DNA from: Peptococcaceae bacterium
Lineage (GTDB): Bacteria > Bacillota > Dehalobacteriia > UBA7702
Length of the DNA stretch: 23,801 bases
Reading direction: 5' to 3'
Assembly: GCA_019415505.1 (NCBI GenBank)
Contig: DXZC01000015.1
Coordinates: 1 to 23,801 of the forward strand
Below are positions 1 to 6,800 of this stretch, one piece after another. Positions within the stretch are counted from its first letter, which is position 1. Each line of letters opens with the position of its first letter. The notes beneath the pieces are model-generated. The model saw nothing but the letters and a program-made list of their open reading frames with translations, had not been told where the DNA came from and searched no databases. The translations under genes and the position numbers were made by a program.

Positions 1-711
1 GTTACCGTCTGTAACAACGGCCACCCCTTGTTTTACTAAATTGTTATTAAGGTAAATATTCGCCTGAGAATAACTGGCGCTCTCCCCCTTGGCAGTGCGT
101 ATATAGCGGGCTGTCATTGTCGCTGTTTCCGCCCGGGTGGCAGTTTCCTGGGGGCAGAAGTTATAGTTGCCCTTGCCCTGTATTAAACCGTAGCGCTGCA
201 TAGCGGTAACTGCCTCCTTGGCCCAAGGGGATATTTTGCGGTTGTCGTTAAAGGGGTCCTCTGGATATTTGTACTCTAAGGTCAGTCCTTTTACTAAACG
301 AATATGCCTATTCAACATGGTGGCTAATTCCTCCCGGCTTATAGCGGCGTTGGGCCTAAAGGTATTGTTATCATAGCCTGTTACCACCTGGCTTTGAGTG
401 GCCCAATTTATGGCTGCTTTAGCCCAATGATTTCCCACATCCGAGAATTTAGAGGTATTATTATAGGCTGCAATATCAACCCCGGCGTCCTTAACTAAAA
501 TATTGACAAACTCAGCCCGGGAAATGGTTTTATCCGGCTGAAAGCTGCCGTTAGGGTAGCCGTTTAATAAATTTTCGTTGGTTATATAGTAAATATCCGT
601 TTCAGCCCAATGGCCGGTAACATCGCTGTAAATTATATCGTTGGCCGCAACGGGGCTGGCGTATAAGGCAAATAGCAGTATTGCAATAAGAATGGCTTTG
701 AGTTTCTTCAT
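1..711 (-). CDS. S-layer homology (SLH) domain protein, N-terminal part
   Basis: The reading frame is open from ATG at 711 to the left edge (237 codons, no stop), so the gene continues outside the window. The product starts with a signal peptide (MKKLKAIL..., cleavage likely after about residue 23, ...SPVAA). Three SLH domains follow at roughly residues 28-72, 87-132 and 150-203, each with the usual D-V-x-x-H-W-A opening and a G-Y/F-R-P-x-x-x-I-S/T-R-A/E-E core. SLH triplets bind pyruvylated cell-wall polymers and anchor exported proteins to the surface. After the third SLH the frame runs into 'IYLNNNLVKQGV', which resembles the start of a copper amine oxidase N-terminal-like domain, a common SLH partner; this is tentative because the gene is cut. 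An AGGGGG ribosome site precedes the start. It lies 31 bases after the lipoprotein gene on the same strand and is probably co-transcribed. Confidence 0.9.
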   Translation of the reverse strand, partial: MKKLKAILIAILLFALYASPVAANDIIYSDVTGHWAETDIYYITNENLLNGYPNGSFQPDKTISRAEFVNILVKDAGVDIAAYNNTSKFSDVGNHWAKAAINWATQSQVVTGYDNNTFRPNAAISREELATMLNRHIRLVKGLTLEYKYPEDPFNDNRKISPWAKEAVTAMQRYGLIQGKGNYNFCPQETATRAETATMTARYIRTAKGESASYSQANIYLNNNLVKQGVAVVTDGN

Positions 712-742
712 CTTCTTTATTCCCCCTAGTTTTTATTTGCTC

Positions 743-1978
743 TTAGAGTGCATTTACCGGTATAGCTGCCAAATAGTCGTTAAGAGCATTTACTATAGCG
801 CTTTGGTAATTGGCGGCATTCTCCTTGCCGCCTAACGCTGACTGATAAATTAGGGTCGGCTCGTAAGCGGCGCTGTTTTCCATATCGTAAATTTGGGCGT
901 AGATCCAGAGTTGGCCTTGGCTATAATCGGTGGTAAAGGACTTGTCCTCATTGAGAGGGTATACATAAACCACATACTTGGCGCCAGACACATCTATGGC
1001 TGTGATAAATTGTTCGTTCATGTAATTGGTGCCAGCCAGCTTGAGGTAGGTGCTGTCTGCCCCTGCTGTAGCATAGTCCTGTATATAGGGGTAAAATATG
1101 GGGGCGTTGGCTTCCTCCTCGCTCATGCCGCAAGCGGTGTTAAGCAGATGTTGCTGACTATAGTAGCTTTGCTGCAATAAATTGGGGGGAGCAGCTACTG
1201 CTAAGGTCCCGTCTAAAGCCGCCGGGCCGCTCCCGGCTGTCGCGGTTATGGCTTGTTTTTGCTTACTTAAATAAGCAACATCGGCAAATTGATAGTTATA
1301 ATACTTCTGTTCCGGTTCTAAAAACTCCGCGATATTGAAGGTCTCCCGGTCAACCGTATTTATCGTCGCAATATTTTCATTTTCTCGTAATAAAGATAAG
1401 GCCACCCAATTATTGTCCGCTACAGGAATATTAATATTTTCTACTGCCAAGTCCAATAAGGTGGTATAGTTGATGGTTTCACCGCTGAGGCTTAGATCCG
1501 TCAGGTTGGGACATTGATTCAGAGGGGTAAAGTCATCGATAATTTGGTCCTTTAAGGTCAGGGATTTTAAATCCGGCAGGTTATTGAACACAGACACATC
1601 CTTAAAGTCGTTGATTCCCGCTATCGTTAGGGCGGTTAACCCCTTAATGGAGCTGAGATCCGCTATTTTATTGTAGTCCCCTTCGCCGTTGAGGTTAAAC
1701 TCCAGGGTAAGATTTTCCGCTGATACCTCCCCCAGGGAGGAAAGGCTATTGAGAATATAGTCGGCGGAGGGCGCGTCCAAGGCTACAATCATATTGCTTG
1801 TACCGTCAATGGCTTGCCCTAGCTTAGCTAAATCCTGGGGATTTTCCTCTAAAGTAAAATAATTAACTTCATTAGCTGTAAGAAAATACTTTCCCTGGGA
1901 GGACTCATTACCGCAGGCGGCGGCAAAAATGAGTAAACAGAGAGGGATAGTAATTGACAGCAGTTTTTTTATTTTCAT
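743..1978 (-). CDS. lipoprotein with leucine-rich-repeat-like region
   Basis: A 411-residue exported lipoprotein. The N-terminus is a lipoprotein signal peptide with lipobox F-A-A-A-C and the lipidated cysteine at residue 22. Residues about 80-180 show regularly spaced short leucine-rich units (SIKGLTALTI, NNLPDLKSLTL, NQCPNLTDLSL), like the LRRs of surface proteins. The C-terminal half is mixed and not recognised; it contains alternating hydrophobic strands such as 'YVVYVYPL' and 'LWIYAQIYDM'. The chosen ATG at 1978 has GGAGG five bases upstream; an in-frame ATG four codons earlier (1990) overlaps that ribosome site and is less likely. It is the first gene after a minus-strand promoter at 2016-2044 and precedes the SLH gene. 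A role in cell-surface binding is inference; no enzymatic motif was seen. Confidence 0.82.
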   Translation of the reverse strand: MKIKKLLSITIPLCLLIFAAACGNESSQGKYFLTANEVNYFTLEENPQDLAKLGQAIDGTSNMIVALDAPSADYILNSLSSLGEVSAENLTLEFNLNGEGDYNKIADLSSIKGLTALTIAGINDFKDVSVFNNLPDLKSLTLKDQIIDDFTPLNQCPNLTDLSLSGETINYTTLLDLAVENINIPVADNNWVALSLLRENENIATINTVDRETFNIAEFLEPEQKYYNYQFADVAYLSKQKQAITATAGSGPAALDGTLAVAAPPNLLQQSYYSQQHLLNTACGMSEEEANAPIFYPYIQDYATAGADSTYLKLAGTNYMNEQFITAIDVSGAKYVVYVYPLNEDKSFTTDYSQGQLWIYAQIYDMENSAAYEPTLIYQSALGGKENAANYQSAIVNALNDYLAAIPVNAL

Positions 1979-2015
1979 CGTATCCTCCATTTTATGACAA
2001 ATATCTTTAACTTAA

Positions 2016-2044
2016 ATTATAACATAAGGTTTGGCCTGATTCAA
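2016..2044 (-). promoter_or_regulatory. sigma-A-type promoter of the lipoprotein-SLH unit
   Basis: Read on the minus strand: -35 TTGAAT (2044-2039), 17-base spacer, -10 TATAAT (2021-2016). Transcription would start near 2009, about 30 bases before the ATG at 1978. The -35 box lies inside the palindrome at 2034-2050. Confidence 0.65.
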
Positions 2045-2050
2045 TCAGGC
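2034..2050. promoter_or_regulatory. 17-bp palindrome, candidate operator
   Basis: GCCTGATTCAATCAGGC is a perfect inverted repeat of two 8-base arms around one C. It covers the -35 element of the minus-strand promoter at 2016-2044 and lies about 60 bases upstream of the plus-strand promoter at 2110-2138. It has no T-run on either side, so a terminator is unlikely; a repressor-type operator fits better. The binding protein is unknown. Confidence 0.45.
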
Positions 2051-2109
2051 GTATAGTCCGGGTCTGACAACTAAATTAATTGTTTACAATGAAAAATTAA
2101 AAAAGTATC

Positions 2110-2138
2110 CTGATAATTAGCGCTATTTATGTTATAAT
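2110..2138 (+). promoter_or_regulatory. sigma-A-type promoter of the desulfoferrodoxin operon
   Basis: -35 CTGATA (2110-2115), 17-base spacer, perfect -10 TATAAT (2133-2138). The predicted start near 2145 leaves a leader of about 155 nt before the ATG at 2299. Inferred from sequence match only. Confidence 0.55.
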
Positions 2139-2167
2139 ATAAATGTAATTAAAGAAAATAAGTTTAA

Positions 2168-2301
2168 GTTAAAGTATGCTGAAAATTATTATAAGGTGTA
2201 AGTTTAAAGTTCGCTCTTACCATAAATTTCCACCTTTGGGACATTTTTAGTATTGTGGCGTACTTTAACAGGAGAAATATGGGAAAGGAGGTTAAAGTAT
2301 G
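2168..2301 (+). promoter_or_regulatory. structured leader with two competing pairings
   Basis: The 9-mer TACTTTAAC (2261-2269) is perfectly complementary to two copies of GTTAAAGTA, one upstream at 2168-2176 and one at 2291-2299, where it joins the Shine-Dalgarno sequence AAAGGAGG (2284-2291) to the first base of the start codon. Upstream pairing would close a junction containing two small stems (2198-2202 with 2216-2220; 2230-2233 with 2255-2258) and leave the ribosome site free. Downstream pairing would form a hairpin that loops out the SD and ties up the start. This resembles a translational switch, but it matches no riboswitch family known to me. Confidence 0.4.
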
Positions 2302-2661
2302 GAATTGTACTTTTGCGAAGTATGCGGCTCTGTTCTTTGGCGGGTTAAGGATGGTGAAAATCCGGTTTGTTGTGGAAAACCCATGCAATTATTGAAGCCC
2401 AATACTGTAGACGCTGCCGTGGAGAAACATGTGCCCCAGGTGAAAAAAGAAGACGGTAAAATAGTCATTGAAGTTGGCTCCGTGGAGCATCCCATGATAG
2501 ACGAACACTATATCATGTGGATTGCCGCTGTGAAAGATGATTTGGTTGTGAAGAAAGACCTAAAGCCCGGTGATAAGCCCGCTTTTACTGTTTGCGATAA
2601 CGGCTTTAAAGAGTTCTACGCTTATTGCAATATTCATGGCTTGTGGAAAGGAGAAGCTTAA
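2299..2661 (+). CDS. dfx: desulfoferrodoxin (superoxide reductase, two iron centres)
   Basis: A 120-residue two-domain desulfoferrodoxin, full length for the family. The N-terminal desulforedoxin-like domain has the rubredoxin-type centre I ligands C6, C9, C24 and C25 (CEVC ... CC). The C-terminal domain carries the square-pyramidal Fe(His)4Cys centre II: H44 in the E-K-H motif, H64 (SVEHPM), H70 (EHYIMW), C110 and H113 (YCNIHGLW). E42 and K43, which in known enzymes gate the open site and the superoxide channel, are also present. The enzyme reduces superoxide to hydrogen peroxide in the cytoplasm without making oxygen, as suits anaerobes. AAAGGAGG lies seven bases before the ATG. The stop overlaps the start of the next gene by one base (TAATG). 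The leader before it can fold in two alternative ways. Confidence 0.96.
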   Translation: MELYFCEVCGSVLWRVKDGENPVCCGKPMQLLKPNTVDAAVEKHVPQVKKEDGKIVIEVGSVEHPMIDEHYIMWIAAVKDDLVVKKDLKPGDKPAFTVCDNGFKEFYAYCNIHGLWKGEA

Positions 2662-3305
2662 TGGAACGGGAGGTTATGTTCCAGCTGTCTTACGGTCTTT
2701 ACGCTATTGGCGTGATGGATGAAGAGAGGCCCGCTGGTTGTATTGTTAACACAGTAATTCAAATTACCTCGGAAAACCCTTCTATAGCTGTTAGCCTCAA
2801 TAAAGATAATTACACCACTTCTTTATTGGAAAAAAATAAACTTTTTGCTGTTTCAATCCTCAGCGAGGAAGTTGACAGTAAGGTTATCGGCAATTTAGGC
2901 TTCACCTGCGGTAAAGATACGGACAAGTTTGCCGATATTCCCCATGAGCTTATGGGGGGTGTGCCAATTGTTAAGGAGGGCGCTACCGGCTATTTATTAT
3001 GTGAAGTAAAATCGGTTACGGAAAACGGCACCCATGACGTAATTATAGCCCAAGTTTTGGATGCCAAATTCGGCTCTCCCGGCGAACCTATGACCTATAA
3101 GTATTATCATGAGGTAAAAAAGGGCTCAGCGCCGAAAAACGCTCCTACTTACCGGGGGGCTGACGTTGAGTCAGAGCCGGAAAAGAAACCGGCAGGACCC
3201 CGCTATGTTTGCCAAGTATGCGGTTATATACATGAAGGGGAGCTGCCCGCTGATTTTAAATGCCCTGTTTGCGGTATGCCGGCTTCAGCCTTTAAGAAAA
3301 TGTAA
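2661..3305 (+). CDS. flavin reductase-rubredoxin fusion (high-molecular-weight rubredoxin type)
   Basis: 214 residues from the ATG at 2661, which shares one base with the dfx stop and has AAAGGAG upstream. Residues 1-155 form a flavin reductase-like FMN-binding domain (the family of ferric/flavin reductases with the 'GCIVNTVIQIT...PSIAVSLNK' pattern). A charged linker (about 155-180) leads to a short rubredoxin domain with C184-x-x-C187-G and C201-P-x-C204-G; it is of the compact kind seen at the end of rubrerythrins rather than the full 52-residue rubredoxin. The same architecture is known as Hrb in Moorella, where it passes NADH electrons to flavodiiron proteins. Here its overlap with dfx suggests that it, or the rubredoxin part, reduces desulfoferrodoxin; that is inference. 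An 18-bp terminator follows 35 bases later. Confidence 0.9.
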   Translation: MEREVMFQLSYGLYAIGVMDEERPAGCIVNTVIQITSENPSIAVSLNKDNYTTSLLEKNKLFAVSILSEEVDSKVIGNLGFTCGKDTDKFADIPHELMGGVPIVKEGATGYLLCEVKSVTENGTHDVIIAQVLDAKFGSPGEPMTYKYYHEVKKGSAPKNAPTYRGADVESEPEKKPAGPRYVCQVCGYIHEGELPADFKCPVCGMPASAFKKM

Positions 3306-3339
3306 GCTGACTGCGGCCTTGAAGATGATTTTTGGCAGT

Positions 3340-3386
3340 AAACCGTGTTGAGATAAAATAATTTATCTCAACACGGTTTTATTTTT
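3340..3386 (+). terminator. rho-independent terminator of the dfx operon
   Basis: A perfect 18-bp stem (AAACCGTGTTGAGATAAA at 3340-3357 with its complement at 3362-3379), four-base loop ATAA, then a T-rich tail TTTTATTTTT. It ends transcription of the dfx operon. Confidence 0.93.
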
Positions 3387-3457
3387 GGCAAAATTGTGTT
3401 TTGTCCGGGCAGATTGGTTCATAGAATAATAACAGCGTAGAAAAGGGGGAGGGTAAT

Positions 3458-3676
3458 ATGGCGGGGGACAACAATAAAGGCACTTATTGTCAGTGGCGTA
3501 CCGGCGTATGGCGGGTTATGAACGCTTCCTGGTATGCGGCTTGGCTCAGTTACGGGCTGAGCGCCGAGGAAATTACAGTTTTAGCGGAATATTTTAGCTT
3601 GTTGTCCAATTGTTTGGCTAATATAGCTGTAGCTCAAGGGGAAAGTCTGATAGTTAATGGTGATTTTGAAATATAA
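3458..3676 (+). CDS. small conserved-type protein, possibly DUF6774-like
   Basis: A 72-residue soluble protein with a strong ribosome site (GGGGGAGGG, five bases before the ATG), between a terminator upstream and a promoter immediately downstream, so it is probably a separate unit. It has no signal peptide or membrane helix. It is rich in Trp and Tyr at the N-terminus and has two cysteines. The segment around residues 34-60 (LSAEEITVLAEYFSLLSNCL...) resembles the 'LSPEEL-LLAA-F-QLGD-L' pattern of small clostridial proteins grouped as DUF6774; this is recalled from memory and not tested. No function can be given. Confidence 0.6.
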   Translation: MAGDNNKGTYCQWRTGVWRVMNASWYAAWLSYGLSAEEITVLAEYFSLLSNCLANIAVAQGESLIVNGDFEI

Positions 3677-3679
3677 GTC

Positions 3680-3708
3680 TTGCCAAATTGCGCTAAAGTT
3701 TATATAAT
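3680..3708 (+). promoter_or_regulatory. sigma-A-type promoter of the cardiolipin synthase gene
   Basis: -35 TTGCCA (3680-3685), 17-base spacer, -10 TATAAT (3703-3708), starting four bases after the stop of the small gene. It implies a leader of about 80 nt for the following gene. Confidence 0.7.
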
Positions 3709-3794
3709 AAAGATAGATATTTAGAATATTTGTACACCAAAAGTAGGGACAAGTTAAGGGAATAGTGTTAAAGGAATTTTGGTAAGTATTGATA

Positions 3795-5327
3795 ATGAAA
3801 TTTTTACGATTTTTTAAGGGCCGCTTAGCGGTTATCGGATTACTCATCGTAATTCAGTTTATTGTTTTTTTTGCTTTGGTTGTGCGGCTCTCTGAGTATA
3901 CACCCTTGGTTTATATATCCTTTGTGGTGTTCAGCTTTATTGTTGCCGGCTATGTAATGACTAAAGATGATAATCCCTCCTATAAAACTTTATGGTTGGT
4001 TATCATTCTAGCTGTGCCGTTATTCGGCGGTTTATGCTATTTTCTGTTTGGCAATAAACGCCTGCCTAAAAGAGTGCGGGCCGCAGCTACGGTGTTTAAT
4101 AGCAATAGTTTAAGCAACACTGTGCGGGACCCTGGCATTTTGGTGGATTTGGCTGAGGAGGATATGGACTTAGCCCGCATTGCCAAATATTTGGATACTA
4201 CCGGCGGTTTCCCGGTGTGGAGCAATACAGAAGCTCGCTATTTTTCTTTGGGGGAGCATAAGTATTTTGCCATGCTGGAGGAGTTGGAAAAGGCCCGGAG
4301 TTACATACTCCTGGAGTATTTTATAATCCATGAGGGCCAAATGTGGGATTCCATTCATGAATTGCTCAAGGAAAAGCTGGCGGCAGGCGTGGATATTTAC
4401 ATAATCTACGATGACATGGGCTGTATCAGCACTTTACCGTCTAACTATGCGGATATACTTAGGGCAGAGGGCTTTAAGGTTGTGGTCTTTAACCCATTTA
4501 AGCCCCATTTAAGTCCTGTGATGAATTACCGTGACCACCGGAAAATTCTGGTGATAGACGGTCTTACAGCCTTTACAGGCGGCATTAATCTGGCGGATGA
4601 GTATATTAATAAGAAAAAGCGTTTTGGCCATTGGAAGGATTCCGCCGTGATGATTAAGGGGGATGCTGTTTGGAATTTAGTAGACGCCTTTTTTAAGCTG
4701 TGGAATTTTGCAATCCCCGCCCGGGATAAAAAGGTAGATATTTCCCGTTACCGGGGCACTATTGCCCGGAGAAACCCGGATGGTTATGTACAACCTTTTA
4801 GCGATAGCCCCTTAGATAATGAAAATGTTAGTGAAAATCTGTTTCTCAATATAATTAACAAAGCTATTGACTACGTGTACATTACAACCCCCTATTTGGT
4901 AATTGATTACGAAATGCAGACGGCCCTATGCTTGGCAGCTAAAAACGGGGTGGATGTGCGTATAATTACTCCGGGTATTCCCGATAAAAAGACGGTTTTT
5001 CAAGTAACTCGCAGCTTTTATTTACCATTGATAGAGGCAGGGGTGAAAATTTATGAATATACCCCCGGCTTTATTCACGGTAAGAATATGGTTTCCGATG
5101 ATAAAGTAGCAATGGTGGGTACAGTTAACCTGGATTACCGGAGCTTTTATTTTCATTTTGAATGTGGCGTGGCCTTTTATAATGGCAGTATTGTCTCACG
5201 GGTGAAAAAGGATTTAGAGGATACTATGTCTATTTCCCAGGAAATTTCCCTGGCCAAGGCCAGGGATGTAGCTTTGCCCCAAAGACTAGTCCGAGCCATG
5301 TTGCGTTTGGTAGCCCCTCTGATGTAA
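3795..5327 (+). CDS. cls: cardiolipin synthase (phospholipase D family)
   Basis: 510 residues from the ATG at 3795, the usual length for bacterial ClsA-type enzymes. Two N-terminal membrane helices (about residues 11-31 and 38-55) and a third hydrophobic stretch (about 66-85) form the PLDc_N region. Two phospholipase D domains follow, each with an HxKxxxxD catalytic motif: H248/K250/D255 (HRKILVID) and H428/K430/D435 (HGKNMVSD). The enzyme joins two phosphatidylglycerols to give cardiolipin and glycerol at the membrane. Start choice is uncertain: a TTG two codons earlier (3789) is possible and neither start has a strong Shine-Dalgarno; AAAGGA lies at 3769-3774. It has its own promoter at 3680-3708. 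Confidence 0.95.
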   Translation: MKFLRFFKGRLAVIGLLIVIQFIVFFALVVRLSEYTPLVYISFVVFSFIVAGYVMTKDDNPSYKTLWLVIILAVPLFGGLCYFLFGNKRLPKRVRAAATVFNSNSLSNTVRDPGILVDLAEEDMDLARIAKYLDTTGGFPVWSNTEARYFSLGEHKYFAMLEELEKARSYILLEYFIIHEGQMWDSIHELLKEKLAAGVDIYIIYDDMGCISTLPSNYADILRAEGFKVVVFNPFKPHLSPVMNYRDHRKILVIDGLTAFTGGINLADEYINKKKRFGHWKDSAVMIKGDAVWNLVDAFFKLWNFAIPARDKKVDISRYRGTIARRNPDGYVQPFSDSPLDNENVSENLFLNIINKAIDYVYITTPYLVIDYEMQTALCLAAKNGVDVRIITPGIPDKKTVFQVTRSFYLPLIEAGVKIYEYTPGFIHGKNMVSDDKVAMVGTVNLDYRSFYFHFECGVAFYNGSIVSRVKKDLEDTMSISQEISLAKARDVALPQRLVRAMLRLVAPLM

Positions 5328-5395
5328 AGTAGGGAAATCTTCCAATTGGTCTAGTTTATTCAGTTTATCCTGCAATTTAGGTAAATTTTATCCAG

Positions 5396-5415
5396 CGCGG
5401 CTAAATTTAACCGCG
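5396..5415. repeat. short inverted repeat before the DUF308 gene
   Basis: CGCGG (5396-5400) and CCGCG (5411-5415) are separated by the AT-rich CTAAATTTAA, about 20 bases before the start of the next gene. It could be a weak hairpin in the leader or a small operator; no convincing promoter was found in the 107-base gap. Confidence 0.3.
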
Positions 5416-5434
5416 GCTGAGAAAGGAAAACTTT

Positions 5435-5968
5435 ATGAGAAATAATGTGCGCTCTCAACTAAGTTATCAGCTAATACTTAATATAATACTTTTACTTCTG
5501 GGTATTGTGCTGTTAATATTTCCCGCTAGTGGCTTATCTTTTTTAACCTGGGTTATTGGCATTGCCCTTTGTGGCGTTGGCGTGGTTTGCGGCGTAATCT
5601 TTGCCCTTAACCACCGGGAACCTAAAATAATTCTTTTGCTGGTGGCGGTTGTTGCCTTAATCTTAGGTGTTTTAGTTATGGTTTTCCGCCTTCAGGTGGC
5701 TTTATTCATTCTTCCCTTCATAATCGGCCTTTGGGTAGTAGCCTCCGCTGTAATTTGTATTATGGCCGCTTTAAGCTACCGTAAGTCTGGCGCTGCCCTG
5801 TGGTGGCTGCCGTTAATAGCCGCTTTAGTGGCGGTTGTTGTCGCTTTCCTAATCTTTTCTAATTTATCGGGTACGGCTAGATTTTTAGCATATGTGATTG
5901 CCGTTTACTTGATAGTATTCAGCGGACTGCGTATTGGCGAGTATTTTACTTTGCGTAAATATATTTAA
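5435..5968 (+). CDS. DUF308/HdeD-like membrane protein
   Basis: A 177-residue, very hydrophobic protein with about six membrane helices (approximately residues 12-31, 35-57, 65-84, 88-112, 120-141 and 149-167) separated by very short loops. Lengths and spacing fit the DUF308 (HdeD) family, whose Escherichia coli member is linked to acid resistance but whose mechanism is unknown. The repeated helix-pair pattern 'LGIVLLIFP' and 'LGVLVMVF' is typical. GAAAGGA precedes the ATG. It is on the same strand as the cardiolipin synthase gene, 107 bases downstream, so the two may share a transcript that ends at the terminator at 5993. A membrane-stress role is only a guess from the family. Confidence 0.8.
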   Translation: MRNNVRSQLSYQLILNIILLLLGIVLLIFPASGLSFLTWVIGIALCGVGVVCGVIFALNHREPKIILLLVAVVALILGVLVMVFRLQVALFILPFIIGLWVVASAVICIMAALSYRKSGAALWWLPLIAALVAVVVAFLIFSNLSGTARFLAYVIAVYLIVFSGLRIGEYFTLRKYI

Positions 5969-5992
5969 AGCAGCAATATTTTAAGGTAAATA

Positions 5993-6033
5993 GGGCGGGT
6001 CTGATTAAATCAGACCCGCCCTTGTTTATTTTT
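5993..6033 (+). terminator. strong rho-independent terminator, possibly bidirectional
   Basis: A 12-bp GC-rich stem GGGCGGGTCTGA (5993-6004) with its complement at 6010-6021, loop TTAAA, then a T-rich tail (TTGTTTATTTTT). It lies between convergent genes. On the minus strand the stem is followed by TATTTACCTT, so it may also stop the PII operon, though less efficiently. Confidence 0.9.
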
Positions 6034-6064
6034 GCTATTTTTACATTCTGTCTTATTTGTTGTT

Positions 6065-6445
6065 TTATTTATCTCCACTGTCGCTATTGCTATTAGTGGA
6101 CGCTGGAGCGTCAGACTCGGTAAAAATATGTGTTATCCCGGCCACATCCTCAACAGGCAGGGTAAAACATATGCCCCGCCCCGGCGTGGCTAAACCGCTA
6201 CCCTTAATCAACGCTTCCATTATGGTTTTCTTTTCACTGTGCTTTACTAAAATGAGCAGCACTTCCTTTTCCGGTTCAATGCTGATGCCCAGAAATTTTT
6301 CCGTCTCATGAATACCTGAACCACGAGCCGGCAGTATGGTGCCTCCCCAGGCGCCCCCTTGTCTGGCGGCGTCCATGGCTTTTCCGGCATAGCCTTTAGC
6401 CAAAATAGTCACAATGAGGTCAAAGTTGCGCTTATCTTTTTTCAT
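6065..6445 (-). CDS. PII-like signalling protein, second copy
   Basis: 126 residues from the ATG at 6445, which has GGAAAGGAG upstream; an in-frame upstream extension lies inside the neighbouring gene and is unlikely. It has the GlnB/PII fold pattern: N-terminal strand (FDLIVTIL), a short T-loop region at about 37-55 ending in 'GISIEPEKE', a B-loop-like segment 'KGSGLATPGRG' (81-91), and the family signature strand 'FTLPVEDV' (94-101). The T-loop is shorter than in nitrogen-regulatory GlnB and no clear uridylylation context is visible. The Ser/Asn/Asp-rich tail (about 111-126) is extra. PII proteins bind ATP/ADP or other nucleotides and control membrane transporters. It overlaps the upstream PII gene by 14 bases and is the last gene of the operon headed by the DUF1538 membrane protein, its likely target. 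Confidence 0.85.
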   Translation of the reverse strand: MKKDKRNFDLIVTILAKGYAGKAMDAARQGGAWGGTILPARGSGIHETEKFLGISIEPEKEVLLILVKHSEKKTIMEALIKGSGLATPGRGICFTLPVEDVAGITHIFTESDAPASTNSNSDSGDK

Positions 6446-6800
6446 CGTCCCGCTCCTTTCCAATGAGGCCCAAAACATATTCTAAGGTTAGCTTGCCGCC
6501 AATGCTGGCTACAGGTATGGTAAAGGCAATGCCGTGTCCCGCTTCTTTGAACCGGCACTTTTCGTTTAGTAGCTGCCAGATTTCCGGTAAGGTATCTTCA
6601 TCGGCCAGGCTGAAAATAATTTCCTTTTCATTTTCGCCCACGCCTAAATATTCTAAAATTTCGCTCTTGGCAGTGCCCCTGCCCAAGGCTGCAAAATGAT
6701 AAGCTACGCCGTGTTTGCGGTAGAGAGCGGAAATATGCTTGCCTTTGCCCCGGTCTACAATGGTAATTAAAAGTTTGAGATGTTTATTTTCTGCTGTCAT
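6432..6800 (-). CDS. PII-like signalling protein, first copy
   Basis: 122 residues. It follows the PII fold: strand 'LKLLITIVDRGKG', helix, T-loop region about 37-55, and a B-loop-like glycine segment 'KEAGHGIAFTIPV' (85-97) before the final strand. The 'PVEDV' signature is changed to 'PVASI', so it is more divergent than the neighbouring copy; the two are clearly different proteins and not a recent duplication. The start overlaps the stop of the DUF1538 gene in an ATGA arrangement (6797-6800), with GGAGAGGAG upstream inside that gene, which points to coupled translation. The two PII-like proteins could form separate or mixed trimers that sense different signals at the same transporter; this is inference. 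Confidence 0.83.
   Translation of the reverse strand: MTAENKHLKLLITIVDRGKGKHISALYRKHGVAYHFAALGRGTAKSEILEYLGVGENEKEIIFSLADEDTLPEIWQLLNEKCRFKEAGHGIAFTIPVASIGGKLTLEYVLGLIGKERDDEKR

Noticed and set aside
641..1180. Plus-strand open frames opposite the lipoprotein and SLH genes
   Set aside because: Shadows of clear minus-strand genes with signal peptides and ribosome sites.
2132..2150. PerR-like TTATAAT box near the dfx promoter
   Set aside because: Only the left half matches; the right half (TAAATGTAA) is poor and the left half is simply the -10 box.
2279..2394. Small frame from ATG 2279 with AGGAG upstream, overlapping dfx out of frame
   Set aside because: It competes with a very clear start at 2299, the peptide has no recognisable pattern; the AGGAG may still matter to the leader fold.
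5396..5415. Terminator after the cardiolipin synthase gene
   Set aside because: The stem is only 5 bp and no T-run follows on the plus strand.
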